From assembly GCA_021014945.1 (NCBI GenBank), contig MU266330.1, forward strand, positions 62,001-126,000: a DNA stretch of 64,000 bases. The letters run 5' to 3'. Position 1 is the first letter of the stretch. Each line of letters begins with the position of its first letter. The stretch comes from Leucogyrophana mollusca. Lineage: Eukaryota; Basidiomycota; Agaricomycetes; Boletales. A model generated the notes under the pieces. That model was not told where the DNA came from, searched no databases, and saw nothing but the letters and a program-made list of their open reading frames with translations. This document shows positions 34,107 to 45,648 of the stretch, piece after piece. Position numbers and translations under genes: made by a program.

Positions 34107-34814
34107 AGCCCGTTAAATAGCATTGGTAACGCTCGCATTGATGGATTAGCTACCATTCTGAACTCGAGACTTGTGGTACGCCGTATCCTGTCGTCTTGCC
34201 TTCATCCGGTCAACAAAATCTGTAGCAAATTGGATGTATACCCCAGCCTTGAGCACATGTATACAGCCTTTCACGTAGCGGTATAGCACGTCGCACCTTT
34301 CCGCCGTGTCCCCTGTTTGTAATGCTCTGTGATGCGAAACAAATCTCCTGAAATGTTGCAGAGTTTTGCAGGGACGCTCGGTTCAACCACGTGTTTGTGC
34401 CTGTGACATGAGGTGTGCCTTAACCTCAACTCAACTCAGTCCGAGCTGGGGATTCATTTTATCCTGGTCACTGATCATCGCCACGCTATCATTTTGTTAG
34501 TTATCTACACAGCCAGGCGGAACTGCCGATCTTATTCGTCAAAAGAGCTTATTGCCCATATGCAGGCACAGTAGACAAGCCTTGGCTGAAGAGAAGCGCC
34601 AACGTGCTTTCTGTTGCTTTCTTGTCAGGTACTGAGATCACCCACCATATGGTTTCCCAGCCATTTCGCCTTGATACGCCCATGTTACCGGTCTAATAAA
34701 CGTCAAGGCCGAGAATATCCCCTCTCACATTTTTCAACCACACTTGGTGCTCCTTCTGCGCGCCTTCTCGTTCACTCCTTTGTAAATACACTCCTTTGCA
34801 CCTCGAGCCCCCTG
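34107..34814. other. Intergenic, prefoldin 2 to CAP gene
   Basis: About 700 bases of non-coding sequence including the CAP promoter and a pyrimidine-rich leader. An open frame runs into the CAP gene from 34614 but lacks conserved sequence before the ATG at 34815. Confidence 0.45.
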
Positions 34815-35444
34815 ATGCGCGTCTCTCTGATCTGCTCTTTCTTGAGCTTTCTCTTTAATCTGGTCACGGCAAACTCACACCGGTCTTTATCGACGTCTCG
34901 AGCTCACACCGTCGCGCCTTCCACCGTGTACCTTCACGCTCACAATGTTGTCCGCTCCACATACTACGCGGCCCCGCTAACATGGTCGACTGACCTGGCT
35001 AGCAAAGCGCAGGAGTGGGCGAGCGCCTGCCAGTTCAAACACACAGGCGGAACGTTGGGCCCATACGGCGAAAATATTGCAGCAGGGACTGGAAATTTTT
35101 CTATCATCCATGCGGTCAATATGTTCATACAGGACTCAGGTACGCTGAGGAATTCGTCCTCAAGGGAGGTTAACTGACATGCTTGTCGACAGTTCAACTC
35201 AGTTCAACAAATCTCGAATTTACCGACTTCACACAGGTCATATGGCAAAACACTACCCAGCTCGGCTGTGCATCGGCCCAATGCGAAGGCATTTTCGATG
35301 CCGACTATGGTGAAGCAACTATGCATGTTTGCCTTTATGATCCCGTTGGAAATATTGTCGGAGAGTTACTGTGAGTCGAGCTCTGTGTATTCGAGGCGTG
35401 TGGCAGACTAATGCAACTGGGACAGTAACAATGTCCATCTCTGA
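34815..35444 (+). CDS. Secreted CAP/SCP (PR-1-like) protein
   Basis: Exons 34815-35139, 35193-35370 and 35426-35444; 173 aa. A hydrophobic signal peptide (MRVSLICSFLSFLFNLVTA) is followed by the CAP domain: YLHAHNVVRSTYYAAPLTWS, LASKAQEWASACQFKHTG, PYGENIAAGTG, FTQVIWQNTTQLGCASAQC and a final VCLYDP strand. The conserved His, Glu and Cys of CAP1/CAP2 motifs are present. Fungal CAP proteins bind sterols or lipids outside the cell; the ligand here is unknown. The start at 34815 is chosen because it gives the signal peptide. Confidence 0.9.
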
Positions 35445-35965
35445 ACCATTCGTCCGTTGACCGTGGTACATCCCACTGTGAGCTCTCTGCTGTTGTGCGC
35501 GTTCTCATGGACTCAAAGGCTGGGACAACAGTCCGGCTTGGTTTTTCTCTTTTGGGTCTTTGGCGGGGAGATTTATCCTGGAGGTTTCTGCGATCCTTCA
35601 CCAGTAGACTCAATGGCCTTTCTCCGGTAGCAAGGTCGGGGACCCGGCGTTCACATCGCGGTTGCGATCCATACTACTTTCAAATTGATGCCACAGCTTG
35701 AAGCCGACATTTGTGCTGACAAAGTTGTCGCATCTTCGATATAAGTCGCCAATCGCGAGTCCTTTGGGAAGCATCCCGAGAATATTATGCGCGAGCATGC
35801 ACTATAGTTTAGAGGATGGACTTAGTATGTGGTCTGGAGTCTGAACGAATGACGACCACAGTTTCTCGAAAAGGAAGTATGTCCGATTTGTGTCCGTTTA
35901 CTGGTAGATCTATTCCGTCACACAGTCATCAGAGTTCTTGACCCACACTCTCAGTTCAAACCAAC
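35445..35965. other. Intergenic, CAP gene to F-box gene
   Basis: About 520 bases with no recognised gene; promoter of the F-box gene. Confidence 0.45.
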
Positions 35966-37451
35966 ATGGACCAGCTTTACCAGTCTATGGCTACGACATT
36001 TGAGTCGCTGCCTGTGGAGCTTATTGCTGAAATCATGGGCGAACTCGACATCGAATCTCTCATTACTGTTTCGTATCTCTCTCGGAGGCTAAACTGCATT
36101 GCTTCGGACTCATCCCTGAATCCCTGGAGGCGACCAATCCTTCGTAATATGTACAGCGACGAATATGAAAAATCTCTTCGTCACCTCAGCGTGCGATCTA
36201 CCGTGCCACGGCAAAACTGGATAGAGATCCTTAGCCTTGCTGCGCCAACCTTTCTCTTATTTGAAACAACTCTCCCGAATATGAAGACCTCGGAATGGGA
36301 AGAATGTTTTCGTCGGCGGTTCCTGCCTAGTTGGACTAGGTGGAAGAAAGATTCGTGGAGGGAAGGTTTCCTCAAGTGCGTTCGAATCCTTATGTATCCC
36401 TCTACTCACGTCAGAGTCATCACGCAGAGTGCTGCATCGACTGTGGCATAGGAGTCATACATCTTGCACCACAGATGAATCATGGACCAAGTAAGTGTGA
36501 GCGTACTATTTGTTGTGCTTTCCGGTAAACCAGCTCGGTAGGTACGTTGTCCTCAATCGCAGTGGCTCAGCCAATGAGCTGGAAGCCGCCTCCCGAAGCT
36601 TCAGCCCACTTGCAATTTTCAACGAAATGAAGTTCGCATAGTCGTTCTTTGACTTCACCCACTATAATGACTAATTTTTCGAGTCTTACAGGCTACAGAG
36701 CAACCTCTCTCATCTGGAAACTCGGATCAGGGTTGGTGACATTTGGAACTCCTTCAGTTCACGAATAATCTCTCCTCTCGGCTTTAGCTTGTAGTCGACT
36801 TTGCGGACGTGCGAGTCATTGCCCTGGGTGTACTCAATCGACCGAGAACATCACTGACCGTCAATCGGAATGCACGAAGCCTACTGCATCCGCCTGGGAT
36901 CGAGGCGCATGAGAATCCAAGAGAGGGAAGTAATGCCGTGAGCTTTGACAGCATCCCTGAGTTCTCGTCTGATCACGTGCATGCTGAAAACAGCGGTAAG
37001 GTGCTTATTTCGGTCACAAGCCGTATTTGACCACAACCTCTCATAGCAGCCTTGCGGTTCCAGCCAGCCTATGATCGACTTACACACCCTTTACCCTCTC
37101 ACTCTCACCGTAACTATCCTTTTTACACACCTGGGGGAGGCGACAAGCGATGGCTCGGTTCCGGTTCCTTTGAGGAAGAAGGACTAGATTGGGTCGGGGG
37201 CCTCATGTAGGCATCATAGAATCATCTTCAAGCGGACGACTAACAGTATATATAGGTTAACCGCACAGTTGGTTGGTCCACACACTCGAGATTCGCCCGC
37301 GGGTTCCCTGGCATTACAGGACATTGATCTCGTAGTCGGTGCCGGTCGAGGTCAATTTGCGTCGTTCACCTGGCAAGATCTGTTGGTAATTGCCCCATGG
37401 ATGGAGGAAAGGATCACAAAATTTATTGATGGGCAGGGTCTTGGACTCTAA
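35966..37451 (+). CDS. F-box domain protein
   Basis: Exons 35966-36375, 36428-36490, 36542-36631, 36692-36731, 36788-36995, 37047-37206 and 37256-37451; 388 aa. The N-terminal F-box reads FESLPVELIAEIMGELDIES followed by LITVSYLSRRLNCIASDSSL. F-box proteins connect a substrate to Skp1-cullin ubiquitin ligases. The C-terminal part contains WEECFRRRFLPSWTRWKKDS, GGGDKRWLGSGSFEEEGLDW and DLLVIAPWMEERI. It has no WD or LRR repeats and matches a conserved fungal F-box family of unknown substrate. All junctions keep phase. Confidence 0.85.
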
Positions 37452-38090
37452 TCTATGGATTTCCCTTCACGCATGTTCGCAGTACCATATGCCTTGGATA
37501 TATTTCCCCACTCTATTTTCTGCTTCAGTTGCTACCTCCTCTCGATGCCCCCCAGCCAGTTCCAATGACGAGACTACTTTCTCACGGCTTCGAGAAGTGC
37601 TACCGCTGCCACTCCGCAACTCTAAAGTCTTTGTCGCGTGGTATGATCGAGGTGAGACATTGCGTATGTTGTTCGCGGAGATCCACAAATTGCTGATAAA
37701 TTCGGTTGCGACGTTGTTTCTATTGTACTCCTCCGTGTTCTCCTCATAGTCTTTTTGTCTCCCTGACCATCTGCTTGCCGAACCTGCGGTTTCATCTACT
37801 CACTCTGCTTGTCACTTCCTTTCCGGGTCGGCACGTCGCTTCCGACAACGCTAACAATGCCGCCTTCCTCAGAACAACACCGTTAAAGGCAATTTGTGGT
37901 TCGAACGCCGACGGTCGAGATGCTCCGGAAGGGTGCCCCGCTGGACTTAAAACGCGCTCTCTCGACCACAATCTATTCTGCCACCCTTCCACATCCACCA
38001 TACCCCCATAATATTCCCTAATAATCGACGTTGCCGGACTTCGTCACCTTACTTTCTTTTAATTTTTCAACATCCACCATATCTACCTCA
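37452..38090. other. Intergenic and probable long leader of the C2H2 gene
   Basis: About 640 bases, strongly pyrimidine-rich from 37720 on, with several small upstream open frames. No other gene is recognised. Confidence 0.4.
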
Positions 38091-39291
38091 ATGCCACAGG
38101 TAAGTGGCACGGTTCATTGCGAGGGCGCTGCGAGAAAACTCAGCTGTTGTCAGTGGACTTGCCCATCATGCCCGAAGAGCTTCTCACGCAAGGGGGACCT
38201 CACTCGCCATCAGCAATTGCATACTGGTGTTAAGTAAGTGGGTTTCCTCTGGTTGAAGAGGTGTATTGTACTGATCATGCAACCACAGGCCTCACGTGTG
38301 CGATACTTGCGGCAAGAGCTTCGCCCAACATTCTGGCCTCAAGACACACCTCAATGTGCAGTGAGTCTAGTCATACGCCTTGAAAGCTTTGGTACTTAAT
38401 CACGAGCCAGCTCGAAGGCTAAGCCGTACGAATGCGGGGTTGGCACCTGCCGCAAATCCTTTGGTGATCCGTCGTCCTGTACTCGCCACCGTAAGGAAAC
38501 GCACGGCCGGGAAGGGGCGTATAAGTGCATCGTGCCCGATTGCAGAACTCGGTGGGTAATATACTCGGGGTATTCGTCTGACCTGACCCAGGTCATAGAA
38601 TCAAGCGCCGATCCGCATTCGTAGCACACCTCAGGAAGCACGGGATCGATCCCAGTACAGTAGACCTCGCTTCGAATGGGGGACCGCACAAGGGTTCCTT
38701 ACCTGAGCATATTCGCCCCGCCTCGCCTGGTGATTCTCACAGTCCGGCCATGAAGGAGAGCTCTGTTACTGGTATGAACCAACTTGTGATTTTGGGACCG
38801 CGTGATTGAAATTTTTTGCACCAGTGAGCGATCTGATGTATCCCTCAGCAATCAATGACTCCTCGTACGGTGGCCGAGATTTCCTGTCTGAGGCTTTTGC
38901 AGAAGCGCGTTTCTCCGATGCAAGCGCATTCGGAAACCAATATTACCCGCCGTGCCCGCCCATCACCCATGACTCTTCTTCAAGCGCGTGGCCCTCGCTA
39001 CTATCATATCCACCGACATATTTCGTGGAGCCTCTCAGCTATTTCAATCAAAATTTTGTTCCTTACCCGGACCCATATGCACGTGGTTCTGTACCGTCAC
39101 CCACCTCCTTTTCATCCCCTCTGCACTTACCTTTACTTGATGTTTATCTTGACCACGACAGCTCTGCCTCGAGCTCGTCTTCGTCGTCACCGCTATCGTC
39201 CTATTCTCCCTTGTCGTTTGATCACACATTGGACTATGAACCTTCCACAAGATGCATCTCACCGGACCATCTGCACCTGAACACTATCTAA
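38091..39291 (+). CDS. C2H2 zinc-finger transcription factor
   Basis: Exons 38091-38099 (9 nt), 38154-38233, 38289-38360, 38411-38551, 38599-38771 and 38825-39291; 313 aa. Four consecutive fingers are visible: CPSCPKSFSRKGDLTRHQQL, CDTCGKSFAQHSGLKTHLNV, a longer-knuckle finger CGVGTCRKSFGDPSSCTRH and CIVPDC...IKRRSAFVAHLRKHG. A Ser/Pro/Tyr-rich tail follows, probably an activation region. It is a nuclear regulator with unknown targets. The first intron (38100-38153, 54 nt) is in frame; retaining it would add 18 residues before finger 1, so the start region is less sure than the rest. Confidence 0.85.
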
Positions 39292-39664
39292 TCTTTGACT
39301 GGACGTCAACGACACATACTTATAATTAATTTAGCCTTGGCACCCTGCTGTATCGCTAGACCCCTTCTTTTCGTATGCCCCATGCTATACCTTATGTCCT
39401 ATTCACATTTATACCTCCAAAGCTTACTGCCTATATAATAATGCCATGATGAAGTTCTTGGGCTTATATTTATTGACTGACGCCCATATAACAAACGTAA
39501 ACAACACCCATCTTTCATTACTGTCCATAATTCTCAAGCTGCAATCTCTGGGCGCCTTTTCGCGCATTCCCGTCGCCCTTTGCTTTCGTTACCATCCTCT
39601 GCTGTTCTGGAGGGCCCTTATCTGCCATAAACTCGTCTTATTACCTCGGCACGGTCGAAAGGCG
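39292..39664. other. Intergenic, C2H2 gene to USP gene
   Basis: About 370 bases. An open frame extends upstream of the chosen USP start to 39446 but has no conserved sequence. Pyrimidine-rich, leader-like. Confidence 0.4.
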
Positions 39665-41954
39665 ATGTTAGCATCCCCGCTTTACCCCGTCTCTTCATTT
39701 TCTCCACAACACCCGTCCGATGATGCGTCTCCGTTCAGGCCTGCAAGGGATCTAGAAGCCTTCAACAGTCTACTCCCTCCACCGATCGAGTTCATAGAAG
39801 GGTCGTCGTCTGGTACTCTCGCCGTCGCCGAAGGCAAGTACGAACCTATCAATGCGACCCCGAAAGCCACAAAAAATAATGTCAGTGGTCAGGCGCCAAT
39901 TTTTTTGTCCGCTGATATTCAGACCCTATCTGGAACAGCACCGTGAACCAGCTCGGAACATGACCCTCGCCTCGCCCAAAGCTGCGAAGCAATCCCCGGC
40001 GCAATCCCACTTAAAGCAGGTTACGCTTTACAACGGCGTCCTTGATCTCACGTGGCCCAACCAGTCTGTTGGAAGCGGCCTACACAACATAGGAAACACA
40101 TGTTTTCTCAATAGCGCTCTGCAATGCCTCCTTCATACAGCCCCACTACTGCGCGTTCTGATGGCTCATTCTCAAAGTGACCCATGTAAGTGTACGCGGG
40201 ATCCTGCAGCCGCTGGAATATTGATTGTGAGTGACAGGCCGAGTAAAGAACAGCTTCTGCATGGCTTGCTCTCTCAGGCAAGTCATGTATGATTCGCATG
40301 TAAAAGGTCATTCTTTTACACCATACCACATCACTTCAAAACTTCATCGTAAGTTGAAAAATGTCTCGCTGTCGGGTACCGGAAATAACAATTGCTCCAG
40401 TAATCGCGAAGCATCTGCGTAAGGGGAGACAAGAGGATTCTCATGAGTTCCTTCGGTACGCTATTGACGCCCTCCAAAAGTCATGTCTCGCTGGATACCC
40501 ACAGTAAGTGTCAGTAACCCCCTTGTCTTATCGTAATCTTACATGCTGCAACAGAAAAATAGACCACAAGCTCGCGGAAACGACCTGGGTTCATAAAATA
40601 TTCGGTGGACGCCTGCGGTCACGTGTGACTTGCCGGGAGTGTCATTACAACAGTGATACTTTCGACAGCATGCTGGACCTTAGCCTCGATATTCATGGTG
40701 CAGCTAGTCTCAAGGATGCCTTTCGGAAGTTTGTTGGCGTCGACTATCTCAAAGGAGCAGACGCTTATAAATGCGAGAAGTGAGTGAGCTGCTTATCCGG
40801 TCCTCTTTTTTCTAGCTGATACCATGAACAGGTGTAAAAAGGCTGTTAATGCGGAGAAACGGTTTACTATCCATGATGCCCCTGCAGTCCTGACGATTCA
40901 TCTGAAAAGATTCACACATCTTGGGCGAAAAATAGGTCATTTCATCAACTACGACGAGCGCTTATCGTTACAATCTGTGATGAGCGAGGGTCAATTTGGG
41001 CCAACGTATTCACTATTCGGAGTCATTTGTCACGCAGGTGGTGGTCCTAATTCTGGCCATTACTACGCTCACGTCAAAGGCGGGAACGGTCGTTGGTACC
41101 AGATGAACGACGAGATGGTAACGGCACAGCGCGGAGCGCCGACCGGCATGAAGAATGCATATGTCTTATTCTACGTCCGGGAAAAAGGCCAGTCCTTGGA
41201 GGCTGCTATCAGCCGATCACCTATAGCTGTGAAGGGTAGTGTTGTTGGGGGCATGAAGAAGCGGAAGAACCCGGAGAAGGACGACGAGGCGGAAGATGAC
41301 GTTGGGGTCAAGGCTTCTCGTCCATTCATAGGCCCCCTTCTTCCATCACCGATGCCAAACGGGATAGAACCTATATCACCGAAATCTGATGCTCACGACC
41401 CCCAGGCTGACATGGTGAAGAAGAAAATTGAAGCGGCTACCAAAGCCACCAGCATCGCCCTCACGAGTCTCTCTCAGTACGACGACGACGACGACGACGA
41501 CGACAGCGCCGAAGGTGGTATTGCTATCGATATTAAACCGACTCCTGACTCTACAAAATCAGTCCACCCTTCTTCGCCGCCCGGAGTTCCCCCTTCGTCA
41601 TCTCCCGCCCCAGCATCCTCTATCACCGCGAGTAGTAATTCTACTGCCAACGTTCCTTCGATTGGAGTCCCTACTAGCAGTTTCTACGGATCCACGAAAA
41701 AGAACGACAAGAAACGAAAATCACCAGACGGCGACGATGATGAAAGCAGAGCTACATCATTCAAACATTTTGCTCGACAGCCACTGCATACCCCCTCTCC
41801 AAAGCACTTATCAAACGGACATCGTAGAAAATCCTCATTTGGAGGTGGCGCCGTTAATCCTTACAATCGTATGACAGGCAGTAACACCTTGCATCGTTCA
41901 GACACTCGTCACAGACCAATACAGTACGGTAAAAAGAGAAGATTGATTATGTAG
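39665..41954 (+). CDS. Ubiquitin carboxyl-terminal hydrolase (USP family, USP36/42-like)
   Basis: Exons 39665-39837, 39923-40185, 40238-40348, 40401-40503, 40555-40779 and 40832-41954; 665 aa. The catalytic Cys box is [20 protein letters not shown] and the His box is [16 protein letters not shown], with the Asn/Asp strand WYQMNDEMV following. Zinc-binding CxxC pairs are present (CRECH..., CEKCKK). [18 protein letters not shown] is typical of the USP36/USP42/Ubp group, linked to nucleolar and histone deubiquitination. The C-terminal 250 residues are disordered and basic, with a run of seven Asp and a Lys/Arg-rich end. The stop is 82 bases from the stop of the convergent PP2C gene. Confidence 0.92.
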
Positions 41955-42036
41955 ACCACTAATCTTATTGTATTTCGCTCGAGTGGCTGGTCTGAGTGGA
42001 GAGTCCATGCGTGTCAATATGTAGGTGCAAGTCTGT

Positions 42037-43799
42037 CTACAGCTTCGCCTTGACCTTTTCTGCCGAGAAGGTGGCTGTCTTTGCTTCACTCTCTTGTCCA
42101 TCCTCCCACCATACCACAGTAACAGTGGTGTCGTCGCGATGGCTCCTAGCAAAAGGCGCAGGTATGCTCATCAACCTCCTCAGGCCTGCAACGTCGCCTC
42201 CACCAAACGCATTGCGAATCAAGTGCGAGCTGACATTGTCATCCACAAAGTCCCACATGCGGTCTTTGCCTTCTCGCCTTTTATCTTTACCCTCCACAGC
42301 TGGCGCTCCAGTTCTTGTGGGAACGAGTTCAGAGAGGGAGGCCTGGTTTACGGTCCCTTTGATGCCTGTCAAGTGACCACCCACAAGAGCAACTGCTTCT
42401 TCAGAACTGAGCTTATCCCAGAGGCCGTCGGTTGCGAGTACAACGAAGCGAAGCCCAGAGGATTGCTTCGAGGATGGCCAGTCGTTACGTGGGAACGAAA
42501 GTTTGGAGTGGGTGACTACTGGAGTTGCGGTAACATATGGCGGCGTCTTGAATGAAGATGGGGGTGGGCGAAGGGGCTGGTCATTGCCGACAAGGAATGC
42601 TCGATTTAGTCTACATAACGCATGTTAGCACGAATTGTGAAAATGAACGATTGGTACATACACTTCTTGAACGTCACGAGGCCATTTGTACCGGGCATCT
42701 CCAAACGCTCGAGAAGGCTCCAGCCCTCCGAGAACACGTCCGGCACGGATAACGTTTGGTGCCTCATCCGCAGGGTGTTCGGATTGGATCCTAATTTGAA
42801 CTGTAATGAATACGTATGCGAAACCACTTAAGGCACGAACCTCTTCAGTTCGGTCGGATTACGACCTGTTTGATCTTCACTCAGGACTTCGACGCGCCAT
42901 GAGCCTTGACCCTCCGCAGTTTCTTCCCAGATTCCAGCTACCGCACGGCTGTCACCGGTGCACGCTACATACAGATCACGATGGGCAGTATCAAATACAG
43001 CCATCAGAGCACAGCTCCCTAATGAAATCGATGTCAAATCCAGGATACAATATAAAAGGGGATATAATATACCCGAGACAGCTGGAAGCATCGTTGGCAG
43101 AGCCATTGGGTGCTTGCTTAGGTCCGGGAGGACATTCTTCTTGAGGGTAGCGTCGTCCAGATTAGCCGCCAATACTGCTAGTGGTGCATTGAGCAGCTCT
43201 TGGTCAAGTTTTGTGAACGCCTTCTGAATGGCAAGAGAGACGGCCTGAGGGTTTTCACCCTCCGTAGTATCGCTGCGAGTAGGGGAACGGAAGAACGATT
43301 TCACACTCTCCAGAATGCCGGACTTGGCAGATTCAGATCTTGGCGCGTGTATCAAAGTCGAAAGTTCCAGCACCACAGCATTGATGAGAGTCTTTGAGAG
43401 GAGGCGAGACGTATGCGGACCGCCGTGGCCGTCCATAACTGTAAAGAAGAGCCAGTCCCCAGGGGAGGCCGGGTCGGATGGGTCCCGTGTGATGATAGCT
43501 TCCGAATGGGCATCTTCAAGAGGATCATTTGCGGCGACAGCTGCGGTGGTGTGGTTCCAAGTAATGCCCCCAGGACTGGACTTGGTTTCGAAGGTCGCGT
43601 GCTCCCGGAGGCGCTCTTTGACGACATCCTTGGAGAGAAGAGAAAATGTGCGGTTTGTCATGACGGGTTTACCGTCTGGTCCTCGGACCCTGACGCCGAG
43701 CTCGAAGGTCTGCTGTTTGGTGAAAGTGTAGTAGAGGTAGCTTGGGGTACCAATTAAAACGGTTGTAGCGGCGATAGGCTTCCACGCCCGCCGAAGCAT
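42037..43799 (-). CDS. PP2C-family protein phosphatase, probably mitochondrial
   Basis: Exons 43799-43073, 43018-42841, 42790-42662 and 42610-42037; 535 aa. Metal-binding and catalytic motifs are complete: EDAHSEAI, VMDGHGG, CTGDSRAV, LATDGLWDKL and RDDTTVTVVWW. The N-terminus MLRRAWKPIAATTVLIGTPS followed by YLYYTF resembles a mitochondrial signal with a membrane segment. The long insert and the order of motifs fit the pyruvate-dehydrogenase-phosphatase (Ptc5/PDP) type, which dephosphorylates E1 alpha; that assignment is inferred. No lesion is seen. Confidence 0.9.
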
Positions 43800-44352
43800 C
43801 CTGGGATCTGAGAAGCCTCGAGCGTTTCGAGAGCGAGTGCGTAATGCTCGAACGCTGACAGGGACACATTTCCGGTGAACAACTCACGCTCAAGGACAGT
43901 AGCTGACTTACCTTGCACAACTAAGCGAGGACACAATGGCTTATCACCTAAGTAAAATATTAGTAGAGTAAGTACCATCCCGCATACAAAATTACATCCA
44001 GCGGCACCTTGTCGAGTCGCGCACTAAAGCAAGGCTCATTCAGTGCAGAACTGGTGGAGTGGAGGAAACCCGAAAATGCGCACTGTTCCCTTTGCCGCCA
44101 TCGAGCGCTTCGAATCCGGCAGCGAGACAGACGCGACGCGGCTCGCCACGTGTGAGCGGGCGGGGTTCGAAATGAGACTTGTTGGTGGCTGGCGCAACAG
44201 CCACACCCGACCAACTCGACTTGTATTGCTACCACAACGTGCTGGAACACCCTCTGGGCTGAAATCGATTTCTATCGCGAGGTCATAGGCTTCTGGTCGA
44301 GGCTTTTCAGGCCCCTTGCGCGATCATATTCTCTCAGATTGAGCCTCGACGG
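43800..44352. other. Divergent intergenic region, PP2C to disordered-protein gene
   Basis: About 550 bases holding both promoters. Minus-strand frames overlap the PP2C leader. Nothing else is recognised. Confidence 0.45.
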
Positions 44353-45648
44353 ATGGCTGGAAGGACAGCGCATGACGCAGACACGTTCCCCACGATGAAC
44401 GCGGCAATAGAAGGGCAAAACCAGGAAGAGGCGACGAAGACTTTAACGAAGACAAATAATGACCCTGAACATTTGTCCATATCTATGTCCGTGAATGTAA
44501 GTCAAGAGAGTCTGATACCAAACGCAACAAACCCTCAAGCATGTTCCGTTGTGTTATGCCTCAAGTCCTCAAGCATTCCGTTCACTTTAACATTACCGGC
44601 TCAAGAACCGGCGAAGCATTATGTGCCACAACAGCCAACACCAGAAATGCTGGCACAATTGGGGATCAAAATGCGCGACTTTGCATATGAAAGTACACTC
44701 CCACCAATAGCCCCCGTCTTACGGGTTCCCCGCCAGACGCAGCCGGGTCCTCGACCGCTGAAGCGTGTCAGAAGGGAATGGGACGATGGTGAGGACGATG
44801 AGTCATCCGGGCAGAGTAGGCGCCCCGATGTCGGAGGGCGGAGGTCACCAAGTGCAGAACGCGGTACTGGCGGAAAGAAATCAAAGTCACTGGAAAGAAA
44901 GGCAACTGAACCGATTGAGAATGTCCAGATTTTTTCCAGGCGCACATTCGGATTTGCAGATTTGAGTCAGTACCAGTCCCGCGTCACCAGACCGCCCTCC
45001 ATCGCCCTTGCTCCTACAGCTCCGGCAAGGAGTTTCTCCTCCAGTCCTCCCACCTCTCCACTGCAATCCCCTTTTCGTGGTGAATCTCAAGAATCGGAAA
45101 TGGTAGTGACGCCGCTCCCCTCGCCCGGGGGTTCCCCCCGTTGGAATGTGACAGATAATAGTCTGATCCCGGCTTCACAGTTGGATACGGAATCTCAGGC
45201 ATATTATCCAGAGGTAGTTTCATATTCACAACTTGGCCTCTCGCCACAACCATTGCAGGCCGTCACTTTAGACATATCACCTGCCATATCTCCCGCGCCC
45301 GTTTCACCGCCCCATCCTTCATCGTCTAGTAATCCCGGCGATCCACTCACAGACTCCTCGCCCCTCGCCGCGCAATCGAGTAACTCTCCTTCACGACCCG
45401 GGAGTGCAAACAGGAGCCGTGGTCCGCCTATATCATCGCCTAACACGACGCCCCCTCGCTATCTCTTGCGACGACGATCACTCCTGTCTTCTCATACCCC
45501 CACCCGCTCGCGCTACCCCCATCCACATCCACACCCGTACGCCACCGCGAAATCACCGTCGTCACCCAAGAAGAAAGGAAGCCCGAAGGCATCTTCACGA
45601 CCACGACGCATACGAAATGGACTGCAGGATCCCATAATCACCCGGTGA
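44353..45648 (+). CDS. Intrinsically disordered protein of unknown function
   Basis: A single exon of 431 codons. The composition is strongly Ser/Pro-rich. Basic patches include RPLKRVRREW and KKSKSLERKA; a somewhat ordered segment is QPTPEMLAQLGIKMRDFAYE. Another is IFSRRTFGFADLSQYQS. The C-terminus is Arg/Lys-rich (RPRRIRNGLQDP) with an alternating His-Pro run. I recognise no domain. The basic patches suggest a nuclear protein; this is inference. ATG 44395 is an alternative start. Confidence 0.7.
   Translation: MAGRTAHDADTFPTMNAAIEGQNQEEATKTLTKTNNDPEHLSISMSVNVSQESLIPNATNPQACSVVLCLKSSSIPFTLTLPAQEPAKHYVPQQPTPEMLAQLGIKMRDFAYESTLPPIAPVLRVPRQTQPGPRPLKRVRREWDDGEDDESSGQSRRPDVGGRRSPSAERGTGGKKSKSLERKATEPIENVQIFSRRTFGFADLSQYQSRVTRPPSIALAPTAPARSFSSSPPTSPLQSPFRGESQESEMVVTPLPSPGGSPRWNVTDNSLIPASQLDTESQAYYPEVVSYSQLGLSPQPLQAVTLDISPAISPAPVSPPHPSSSSNPGDPLTDSSPLAAQSSNSPSRPGSANRSRGPPISSPNTTPPRYLLRRRSLLSSHTPTRSRYPHPHPHPYATAKSPSSPKKKGSPKASSRPRRIRNGLQDPIITR

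Noticed and set aside
36376..36390. GTTCGAATCC, a tRNA T-loop-like string
   Set aside because: It lies in an intron of the F-box gene; no pairing acceptor, D or anticodon arms.
41471..41520. GAC-repeat tract as a possible microsatellite
   Set aside because: It encodes the seven-Asp run of the USP protein and is explained as coding sequence.
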